A stretch of 11,666 nucleotides of DNA, taken from an uncultured Oscillospiraceae bacterium (GTDB lineage Bacteria; Bacillota; Clostridia; Oscillospirales; Oscillospiraceae). The translations under genes were made by a program, and so were the position numbers. The stretch spans positions 1 to 11,666 of the forward strand of contig CAJFPI010000024.1 in the NCBI GenBank assembly GCA_904398675.1, written 5' to 3'. The notes below the pieces were generated by a model. That model was not told the origin of the DNA and searched no databases. It was given only the letters and a program-made list of their open reading frames with translations. Shown here in pieces: positions 6,737 to 11,666 of this stretch. Numbering within the stretch: position 1 is the first letter of the stretch; each line of letters begins with the position of its first letter.

Positions 6737-7282
6737 TCAGTACAGGGGGAACGCGCCGTCATACCGCCGGGCGTCCCGCTCATACACGGCGGACAGCTCC
6801 GCCGGATCCGCCGTCTCCGTCGCCGTTACCCCCGTCTCCCGGCGGATGGTCTCCATCTGAATACGGACCGGTCCCTCCGGCGCAGCCGCCTCCCCCGCCT
6901 GCCGCTCCTGGTCTGCCGGGGCGGCCACCACTGTTTCCCTCCAGTCATAGCGGGATTCCTCCATCTCCCGCTCCTGCCGCTGGGACAGCGGAGCCGCCTC
7001 CCATACGGCGCGCTCCTGCTGCGCCGACAGCTCCGCCCCCATCGGCCTATCCAGCTCCTCCGCCGCGGCCACAGGCGGCTCCGTCTCCTGCCGCTGCAGC
7101 TCTCGGAACCGCTCCTCTTCAAAGCTCCCGCTCTCCTCCGTCCCCATCGGCACGGAGGTTTCTGCGGCGGGGGCGGCTGTGCCGCCCCCCATCGCCGCTC
7201 CCAGCTGCCGCATCAGCTCCCCCAGGGTGCCGGGGAGCAGGCGGAGGGTGATTTCCACATAGTCGTCCCGTCTCTCCGCCAT
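6737..7282 (-). CDS. Unrecognised 181-aa hydrophilic protein in the tape-measure slot
   Basis: I do not recognise this protein. It begins with a short structured-looking segment (about 8-30: DYVEITLRLLPGTLGELMRQ) that could form a strand and an amphipathic helix. About 130 residues follow that are rich in Glu, Gln, Arg and Ala with recurring RQE/QER units (QRQE, QQER, QERE, QERQ), probably helical or disordered. The C-terminus is ERDARRYDGAFPLY. No transmembrane segment is seen. ATG 7282 directly abuts the tail tube stop (TAA-ATG) with only a weak GTGGTGG behind it, so translation probably depends on the tube gene. It sits where contractile phages carry the chaperone and the tape measure, the latter usually well over 500 residues. 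It may be a very short tape measure, a chaperone, or a particle-specific protein. No alternative-frame partner or slippery site was convincing. Confidence 0.8.
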   Translation of the reverse strand: MAERRDDYVEITLRLLPGTLGELMRQLGAAMGGGTAAPAAETSVPMGTEESGSFEEERFRELQRQETEPPVAAAEELDRPMGAELSAQQERAVWEAAPLSQRQEREMEESRYDWRETVVAAPADQERQAGEAAAPEGPVRIQMETIRRETGVTATETADPAELSAVYERDARRYDGAFPLY

Positions 7283-7675
7283 TTACGCCACCACTTCCAT
7301 CCGTTTCCGGGCCACCACGGTGACCTTTTCCGCCACCATGGCCCCCAGCTTGCCCTCCTCGGCAATGGCGCTCCAGTTGCAGCCGCTGTAGATCACCTTC
7401 CGGTCCGGCTTGCAGATCACCAGGGAAAAGTCCGCCAGGGCATAAAAGTCGATGCCGTCCCGGATGGCGTCGTCCGTTGCGTAGAGCCTTGTCAGCTCCA
7501 GGGTGTACTGGCACTGCCCGTTGATGGTGGCGATGGGCTCCGCCTCGCCGAAGGCCTCGATGGGCGTGCTGCTCTTGGCGGCCCGGGCGGTGTAGCTCTG
7601 CACCACCGCCACCTTTCTCCCCTCCAGCTCCAGATAGATGTCGCTGCTGGTGGGGTATCCTGTTACGCTGGCCAT
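7283..7675 (-). CDS. Tail tube protein (XkdM-like)
   Basis: This 130-residue protein forms the inner tube of the contractile tail. It starts MASVTGYPTSSDIYLELEGR and continues with beta-rich repeats (KVAVVQSYTARAAKSSTPIE, AFGEAEPIATINGQ, YTLELTRLYAT); its segment FSLVICKPDRKVIYSGCNW and the closing KVTVVARKRMEV match the XkdM/gpFII-type two-layer beta fold in order and size. It directly follows the sheath gene, the universal order in contractile systems. ATG 7675 has GGAGG 6 bases upstream and is 15 bases from the sheath stop. Its TAA abuts the next ATG. The length is close to the family norm of about 140. Confidence 0.87.
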   Translation of the reverse strand: MASVTGYPTSSDIYLELEGRKVAVVQSYTARAAKSSTPIEAFGEAEPIATINGQCQYTLELTRLYATDDAIRDGIDFYALADFSLVICKPDRKVIYSGCNWSAIAEEGKLGAMVAEKVTVVARKRMEVVA

Positions 7676-7690
7676 ATAGCCCCTCCTTCC

Positions 7691-8749
7691 TTACACTGTG
7701 ATGTGGGCGGTGAGGTAGATCTGGTTGAGCCCGTTGGCCACGCCAAAGCTGAACTCCACCAGGCACACGGTGGGGTCGGTGCTGTCCGCCTCCACCGTCA
7801 CCTCGCCGTAGCTGTCGATGATCTCCGCCGCCAGCTTGTTCTCCAGCTCCACGATCACCTGGGAGCGGATGGCCCCTCTGGTCTGGGCGGTGTTCTTGGT
7901 CCGGGTAAAGCGGCTGCGCAGGGCGCTGCGGACCGCAGGGATCACGTCGTCCACCACCAGAATGGTGGTCAGCTCCCGCCAGGTGGTGTCGCTCTCTCCG
8001 CCGGTTTTCGTCCGGGTGGTAATTCCCCGCACCGGGGACACCACGCCGCCTACCGCCTCCAGCGGCGTGACGCCGCCCCGCACCAGGAGATCGATGTCGT
8101 TGTCGGTATACCGCTGGGACACGCCCCCCAGGCCCTGCAGCGCCGCGCCGTTGATGGGAACCGCCGGATCGCCGCCCGCGGCGATGAGCCCCGCCACCGC
8201 CGCCGCGGCGCAGACCCCGGACAGGGCCGTGCCGCCGCTGTCCACCACATCCGGCCCCACCAGCACCAGCCGCTCGCTGTTCAGCGCCGCTGCCCGGTCT
8301 GTCAGCTCCGTCACGGTCTCCTCCTCGCTGCCGATGATGCCGATGCGCTCCCGCCGGGCCGCCGACGCGCTCTCCAGGCTGGTCCGCAGCAGCTGGTGCA
8401 CCGTCAGCTCCCCGCTGCCGCACACCACCACCTGGATATCGTCCTCCATGGCCAGCAGGTCAAAGGCGTCGTCGTAGTCCGAGGCGGACGCGGCCCGCAC
8501 CGCCTTCACCGCCGTGGCCCCGTTGAGAAACAGCAGCCTTGTCAGCGCGGCCATGTTAGTCCCCGCAGTGTCCTCGCCAAAGGCCGCCACCGCCCCGTCA
8601 TAGCTGGTGAGCAGCGTCACGCTGTCCGTGGCCCCCTTGGACGCCAGGGCCGCGATGCCGATCACCTTGGCCGCGCCGCCGCCCCGCACCACAGAGGACG
8701 CGTCGTAGGAGGAGTAGACCCCCGGTCTCTCATGAATGATTGTGCTCAA
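7691..8749 (-). CDS. Phage tail sheath protein (XkdK-like), TTG start
   Basis: This 352-residue protein is the contractile sheath subunit. The N-terminus is a canonical sheath arm (IIHERPGVYSSYDASSVV) followed by a GxAKVIGIAALAS strand. A central variable domain follows, then the conserved C-terminal half: SGVCAAAAVAGLIAA, GDPAVPINGAALQGL, a GGVTPLEAVGGVVSPVRGIT segment, TWRELTTILVVDDVIPAVRS, and an end VEFSFGVANGLNQIYLTAHI that exchanges strands with neighbours. The start is TTG at 8749, inside a TTGA overlap with the terminator gene; no ATG lies nearby in frame, and AAAGGAG stands about 10 bases upstream. The size is short for sheaths in general but matches the compact PBSX-like class. Its presence establishes a contractile tail. 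Confidence 0.95.
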   Translation of the reverse strand: MSTIIHERPGVYSSYDASSVVRGGGAAKVIGIAALASKGATDSVTLLTSYDGAVAAFGEDTAGTNMAALTRLLFLNGATAVKAVRAASASDYDDAFDLLAMEDDIQVVVCGSGELTVHQLLRTSLESASAARRERIGIIGSEEETVTELTDRAAALNSERLVLVGPDVVDSGGTALSGVCAAAAVAGLIAAGGDPAVPINGAALQGLGGVSQRYTDNDIDLLVRGGVTPLEAVGGVVSPVRGITTRTKTGGESDTTWRELTTILVVDDVIPAVRSALRSRFTRTKNTAQTRGAIRSQVIVELENKLAAEIIDSYGEVTVEADSTDPTVCLVEFSFGVANGLNQIYLTAHITV

Positions 8750-9252
8750 ACAACTGGCACTCCTTTCAGCTTAAAATCAAGAAACTGGCCCTCTTCCACC
8801 GGCGTCTCGGCGATGAAATAGGCCCTGCAGTCCAGGGTGAGGCGCTGGCGGTACATGCGGATAGTCCCGTCCCACCGGACCTCGTCCCAGGCCGCCTCTC
8901 CCAGCCGCAGCCCGCTGGCCAGCGTACCGGAGCAGAGGATCTCATACGCCGCCTCCAGGACGGCCTGGCAGCCCGCCGCCCCGGCCTCCTGGCCGGAGAA
9001 GGCGTCTATGGCCGCCGTCACCTCCAGGCGCCTGCCGTAGGTCTCCACCCAGGCGGCCTTCTCCCCGTCGTACCGCTCCCCCAGGTAGTCGGCAAACCCC
9101 GCCGTCTCCCCTGTGCCGCCGGCAAATCCCACCGCCGCCACCGGCATTTCATAGTAGGCCGCCCCCTTTTCCGGATAGGCCGCCGCGGCGTTGATGCCGC
9201 CCGCCTGCAGGCAGCGGATCAGCTCTGCGCGGATCTGCTCCAGCGCGCTCAC
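8746..9252 (-). CDS. Tail terminator/completion-like protein, GTG start
   Basis: This gene encodes 168 residues with a GTG start at 9252 overlapping the stopper stop as GTGA, supported by AAGGAGG about 8 bases upstream. It opens with a helix LEQIRAELIRCLQAGGINAA and has an alpha/beta middle (RRLEVTAAIDAFSGQEAGAA, VLEAAYEILCSG). It ends in a beta segment (TIRMYRQRLTLDCRAYFIAE), a pattern seen in tail terminator proteins that cap the last tube and sheath rings. It lies between neck stopper and sheath, where contractile phages place this gene (YqbJ-like position in Bacillus prophages). The functional call comes mainly from position and fold pattern; a second head-tail neck protein is the alternative. 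Confidence 0.7.
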   Translation of the reverse strand: MSALEQIRAELIRCLQAGGINAAAAYPEKGAAYYEMPVAAVGFAGGTGETAGFADYLGERYDGEKAAWVETYGRRLEVTAAIDAFSGQEAGAAGCQAVLEAAYEILCSGTLASGLRLGEAAWDEVRWDGTIRMYRQRLTLDCRAYFIAETPVEEGQFLDFKLKGVPVV

Positions 9253-9575
9253 TGCGTCCCCTCCTTCCAGGGCCGCAGCACCGCGTGCCAGTAGAGCACC
9301 GCATCGCCAAGCCGGACCGGCGCCGCCCCCTGCACGGCGAAATTCTCACCGCCGCAGGAGAGCTTGTCCCCGTCCTGCACTGCCGGCTGCCCCGGCCCGA
9401 TATACCGCCAGCGCCGCTGGTCCACCCAGCCCAGGGCGGTTGCCTCCCTGGGCTCCTGCTCCTTCTCCCGGCGCAGGGGCTGGACAAAGGCGGAGAAGGT
9501 CTCCTTCTCCTCCCCTCTTGTCAGCGTCACGGCCTGTCCATAGGCGTGAAACAGGGCGTCGAGGATCTCCTTCAT
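9249..9575 (-). CDS. Head-tail joining (stopper-like) neck protein
   Basis: This gene encodes 108 residues from ATG 9575, which overlaps the preceding stop (ATGA). The frame extends upstream without an ATG, but only this start gives sensible composition. It opens with a helix MKEILDALFHAYGQAV followed by beta strands with a charged loop (REKEQEPREATALGWVDQRR) and closes with FAVQGAAPVRLGDAVLYWHA, a pattern typical of small head-tail stopper proteins (XkdH/YqbH-like). Such proteins form a ring below the portal adaptor and gate DNA exit. Its place between adaptor and tail terminator supports this. No enzymatic motif is seen. Confidence 0.72.
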   Translation of the reverse strand: MKEILDALFHAYGQAVTLTRGEEKETFSAFVQPLRREKEQEPREATALGWVDQRRWRYIGPGQPAVQDGDKLSCGGENFAVQGAAPVRLGDAVLYWHAVLRPWKEGTQ

Positions 9576-9931
9576 CCCCTCACCCCCCAAAAGGCAAAGC
9601 TGCCGCCGCAATAGGGCTTTATCATCTCCAGGGCCTGGCGGCGCAGGGACTCCGCCGTTGTGCCGCCCACTGTGCGCGTCACAGAGACGTCCCCTGCGGT
9701 AAAGCGCTCCACGCCCTCCGCCGCTCCCTGCCGCGTTCCCAGCAGGTCCGCCGCAGCAAGCAGCGCCGCGGCGCAGAGAAAGGCCCCGCCGCACGTCTCC
9801 GCAGTCACATCCGCCCGCAGCATGGCCGTCAGGCGCTGCTCCGCCGCCCCGGCCAGCAGCTCCAGCAGCTCCTCTTCCGCCTCTGTGGCCGCTGTCAGCG
9901 TCTTGGCCAGCGCAATGATCTCATCGGTCAC
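9572..9931 (-). CDS. Head-tail adaptor/connector-like protein, GTG start
   Basis: This 119-residue, largely helical protein (EEELLELLAGAAEQRLTAML, GAFLCAAALLAAADLL) is followed by a short beta region FTAGDVSVTRTVGG and a last helix (ESLRRQALEMIK). The helical core plus the aGDVSV loop is typical of gp6-like portal adaptors, which form a 12-fold ring below the portal. The start is GTG 9931, since no ATG is near, with a purine-rich AAAGGGGAGAGG before it. The final tyrosine/cysteine/glycine-rich tail (PYCGGSFAFWGV) is where adaptors usually lock into the next ring. It directly follows the capsid gene with a 29-base gap and overlaps the stopper gene by four bases. Confidence 0.72.
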   Translation of the reverse strand: MTDEIIALAKTLTAATEAEEELLELLAGAAEQRLTAMLRADVTAETCGGAFLCAAALLAAADLLGTRQGAAEGVERFTAGDVSVTRTVGGTTAESLRRQALEMIKPYCGGSFAFWGVRG

Positions 9932-9960
9932 GCCCCTCTCCCCTTTCTTCTTTTTCCTTG

Positions 9961-10992
9961 TCAGATGGACAGCACCTTGCTGGCCCCCTGATAGAGCTTG
10001 GAAAAGCCGGAGATGCTGGTAATGGCCGCCCGCTCCAGCTGGCGATCAATGAGCTTGTCGTACTCCACCAGCACCTCCCCGGCGGTTACCATCTCCAGGG
10101 CATAATTGCGGTCCAGGCCGATCAGCTTGCCCGCCGGCATGGCGCTGGTGCGCAGGAGCGTGGCGCCCAGGGGGGTGGCCAGGGTGCCGGTCCCCTGGAA
10201 GTTGAGCCCTGTCATGGGATTTTGAAACTCGTCGAGTTTCAGCAGTTTCAGCATCACGTCCCCGGGCACCAGGATGGTGTTCATGGTGTAGGGGTCAAAT
10301 TCCGCCCAGAAGGCCAGCAGCGCGTCATAGGTCAGCGTCCCGCTGGTACCGCCGATGGTTTCGTCCCCAATGGCGAAGGCGTCGGCGGCGTTGCCGTTGC
10401 CGTCGCCGTTGATTACCACGTCGATGGCGTCCTCCAGATGCATCCGGGCGATGTGGCTGCCGATCTGCCGCAGCGTGACGGAGAAGAGGTCCAGCCGCTG
10501 ATAGCGGACCGCCTCATAGGAGCCCACCAGCATTCTCCCCCGCTTGTGGAGCTTGACCAGGTTCTCCTGGGTCTTCACCAGGGTCTCCGGCAGGGCCGCG
10601 CCCTCCTCCACCCGGCGGAGGGTCTTCTCCTCCTCCGAGGGGATGGAGGCGATGGAGCGGTAGTCCATGCCGCTGAATTTGGTCACCGTGGCGGTGAGGC
10701 TCGGCAGGATGTTGTCCTCCTCCATGCCCTGGCGGACCACCCGGGAGACAAACTCCGGGAACAGCACAGAGGACTCGGTGGAGTAGAAGAATTTCTCCAC
10801 CATGTCCGAGGCCGCCCCCTTCACCTTGATGTCAAAGCGCTTGAGCTGCCGCTGGAAGGCGTCCAGCCCCTCCATGGCGGTGCCACGGTAGTTTTCGCTG
10901 GGGTCCACGCTCTCCAGCACCTGGGTAAAGGACTTGCCGCTCTCGCCGTACATCCCCTTGTCCAGTCTCACTTGTTCAAAGCCGTAGGTCAT
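9961..10992 (-). CDS. Phage major capsid protein (HK97 fold)
   Basis: This 343-residue protein has all the marks of an HK97-type shell protein. An N-terminal arm (about 1-70, with LDAFQRQLKRFDIKVKGA) leads to FYSTESSVLFPEFVSRVVRQGM, then a spine helix with LPETLVKTQENLVKLHKRGRM. A helix LRQIGSHIARMHLEDAIDVV precedes the loop INGDGNGNAADAFAIGDETI. The P-domain/A-domain end reads TMNTILVPGDVMLKLLKLDE, LATPLGATLLRTSAMPAGKL, and GLDRNYALEMVTAGEVLVEY. ATG 10992 has GAGGAGG about 8 bases upstream. No fused protease or scaffold domain is seen; these would lie upstream, beyond the right edge. It is the key evidence that the locus makes a head as well as a contractile tail, setting it apart from headless tailocins. 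Confidence 0.92.
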   Translation of the reverse strand: MTYGFEQVRLDKGMYGESGKSFTQVLESVDPSENYRGTAMEGLDAFQRQLKRFDIKVKGAASDMVEKFFYSTESSVLFPEFVSRVVRQGMEEDNILPSLTATVTKFSGMDYRSIASIPSEEEKTLRRVEEGAALPETLVKTQENLVKLHKRGRMLVGSYEAVRYQRLDLFSVTLRQIGSHIARMHLEDAIDVVINGDGNGNAADAFAIGDETIGGTSGTLTYDALLAFWAEFDPYTMNTILVPGDVMLKLLKLDEFQNPMTGLNFQGTGTLATPLGATLLRTSAMPAGKLIGLDRNYALEMVTAGEVLVEYDKLIDRQLERAAITSISGFSKLYQGASKVLSI

Positions 10993-11005
10993 TTCCCTCT
11001 CCTCC

Positions 11006-11344
11006 TCACAGCAAAATGGTGACGGTTTTTTCGGTGGTGTCCACGTCCACCGTCAGATAGCTGGCGGTGCCGCCGGCTTTCACGCCGCCCGTTCCGTCGG
11101 CGCACAGCGCTGTATAGCCCACGGTGGGGGCCGTGCCGCTGTAGGGCAGGGTGATAAAGCCACCCAGCTGCACCGAGCAGGCCCCGTCCCGCTCCGATAC
11201 AGCCACGCCGCAGAAGTCGTCCCCTGCGCTGCATGCGGCCACGGTGCCGTTGGCGCTGATCTTCACCGGGTCCCCCTGCTCCACATCTCCGGCCAGGAAG
11301 GTGGCACACCACCGGCCGATTCCCTCAAACGATACGCTCATCAT
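11006..11344 (-). CDS. Small capsid-decoration-like protein (DUF2190-type)
   Basis: This protein is about 112 residues, with strong beta character and many Gly/Ala/Thr (GDPVKISANGTVAACSAGDD, FCGVAVSERDGACSVQLGGF, GYTALCADGTGGVKAGGTAS, then a valine/threonine-rich end). Such small beta-barrel proteins encoded just before the capsid gene commonly decorate or stabilise the shell; GDPVKIS and FCGVAVS strands resemble DUF2190/head-decoration families. Three consecutive ATGs (11347, 11344, 11341) follow GGAGG, so the start may be any of them; 11344 or 11341 has the better spacing (5 or 8 bases), while 11347 leaves only 2. A GTG at 11377 directly after the upstream stop has no ribosome binding site. 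It ends 13 bases before the capsid ATG, its stop lying inside the capsid's ribosome binding site. Confidence 0.7.
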   Translation of the reverse strand: MMSVSFEGIGRWCATFLAGDVEQGDPVKISANGTVAACSAGDDFCGVAVSERDGACSVQLGGFITLPYSGTAPTVGYTALCADGTGGVKAGGTASYLTVDVDTTEKTVTILL

Positions 11345-11377
11345 CATGTCCTCCGTTTCATATTCCAATGTTTGCAC

Positions 11378-11666
11378 TCAGACCAGGAAGGCCGCGCCGT
11401 CCTCTGCCGCACCGCTGTCGCCGCCCCGGATCTGTACGCCTGGCCGCTCCATGGCGTCCGCCCGTTTCTGACAGATCCGCCGCAGCTCCAGAAGCTCCCG
11501 CTCCTCCAGCCGCTGCACGATACCGCTGAAAAGGCTGCCGTCCAAATCCGTTTCCACGGTGCAGGCCAGGCGCACCAGCTCCTTCCGCAGCCCCTCCAGA
11601 TAGTCCCGGCCCAGCCGGGCCTCCTTCTCCAGCGTCTCCAGCTCGCACAGCCACCCTCTGGCTCCC
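11378..11666 (-). CDS. Partial coiled-coil protein of unknown role, N-terminus outside window
   Basis: The frame is open from the right window edge to TGA at 11378, giving about 95 residues of the C-terminal part. Almost all of it is charged and helical, with heptad-like stretches (WLCELETLEKEARLGRDYLE, ERELLELRRICQKRADAM) before a glycine-rich end (IRGGDSGAAEDGAAFLV). A GTG at 11575 lies in frame but carries no clear signal and is probably not the start. It precedes the decoration and capsid genes, a common place for scaffolding or minor head proteins; a scaffold-like role is a guess from context and helical content only. I do not recognise the family. Confidence 0.6.
   Translation of the reverse strand, partial: GARGWLCELETLEKEARLGRDYLEGLRKELVRLACTVETDLDGSLFSGIVQRLEERELLELRRICQKRADAMERPGVQIRGGDSGAAEDGAAFLV

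Larger units (their letters stand above)
2045..11666 (-). mobile_element. Structural and lysis module of a contractile-tailed prophage or phage-like particle
   Basis: The block carries, in one direction, a partial head protein, decoration protein, capsid, three neck proteins, sheath, tube, LysM adaptor, hub, spike, wedge, baseplate J, gpI-type protein and lysin. It follows the PBSX/Mu/P2-like order, with few gaps and a terminator at its end. The left limit lies between 1955 and 2045, since the promoter at 1926-1954 belongs to a chromosomal-looking gene. No integrase, repressor or replication gene is visible. The right limit is outside the window. No attachment-site repeat can be assigned without the other end. 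Confidence 0.85.

Noticed and set aside
6826..7122. Second frame within the 181-residue gene, considered as a frameshifted chaperone extension
   Set aside because: It is Arg/Ser/Gly-rich shadow sequence, and I saw no convincing slippery heptamer near the end of the tube gene or the start of this ORF.
7119..8423. Frame of 434 codons on the minus strand across sheath, tube and the unknown gene
   Set aside because: It is a Gly/Arg-rich out-of-frame shadow of the sheath and tube genes; the true frames carry clear family motifs.
7703..8821. Plus-strand frame of 372 codons antisense to the sheath gene
   Set aside because: Same GC-driven shadow effect; it has no recognisable motif and no ribosome binding site was apparent.
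9576..9794. N-terminal extension of the head-tail joining protein to 9794
   Set aside because: The extra 73 residues are Gly/Arg-rich shadow of the adaptor gene; the ATG at 9575 overlaps the upstream stop as ATGA and gives a normal neck-protein length.
9958..11022. Plus-strand frame of 354 codons antisense to the capsid gene
   Set aside because: It mirrors the capsid frame almost exactly in extent and has a shadow-type composition.
1..11666. CRISPR arrays, tRNA or rRNA genes, insertion sequences
   Set aside because: No spaced direct repeats, cloverleaf-like segments, transposase motifs or terminal inverted repeats were seen on either strand.

Overview
The window is GC-rich and every gene I can support lies on the minus strand, so transcription runs from high to low coordinates. 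It holds two blocks. The right four-fifths (about 2045 to the right edge) is the structural module of a contractile-tailed phage, a prophage or a domesticated phage-like particle. The left end (1 to about 1955) looks like ordinary chromosome: the start of recG and a small membrane-protein gene. Strong GGAGG-type ribosome binding sites, high GC, an S-layer-homology domain on the lysin and a PBSX-like tail gene order together suggest a GC-rich clostridial host (Oscillospiraceae-like: Flavonifractor, Lawsonibacter or Oscillibacter type). That placement is an inference from style, not from a search.

In transcription order the phage block encodes: a partial coiled-coil protein cut by the window edge (11378-11666); a small capsid-decoration-like protein; the HK97-fold major capsid protein; three neck proteins (adaptor, stopper, tail terminator/completion); the tail sheath; the tail tube; an unrecognised 181-residue hydrophilic protein; a LysM adaptor protein (XkdP-like); a baseplate hub (XkdQ/gpD-like); a short spike (gpV-like); the gp25/gpW wedge; baseplate J; a gpI/DUF2313-type protein; and an M15 peptidoglycan peptidase with an SLH-like tail. 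A strong rho-independent terminator (1983-2019) follows. Most genes overlap by 4 bases or sit within about 35 bases of each other, so this reads as one operon with extensive translational coupling.

Three things stand out. First, no tape-measure gene and no recognisable tail-assembly chaperone lie between tube and LysM adaptor; a single 181-residue Glu/Gln/Arg/Ala-rich ORF fills that slot. Second, no receptor-binding fibre and no holin lie between the gpI-like gene and the lysin. Third, the locus stops about 90 bases short of the promoter of a chromosomal gene next to recG, with no integrase in view. A very short-tailed phage, a domesticated particle or a gene-transfer-agent-like element are all possible. 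The portal, terminase, scaffold or protease and any integrase would have to lie to the right, outside the window.

Between the phage block and recG sit a promoter-like site, a 54-residue single-membrane-helix protein and a hairpin terminator only 31 bases upstream of the recG start codon. RecG is cut off at the window's left edge, after helicase motif V.
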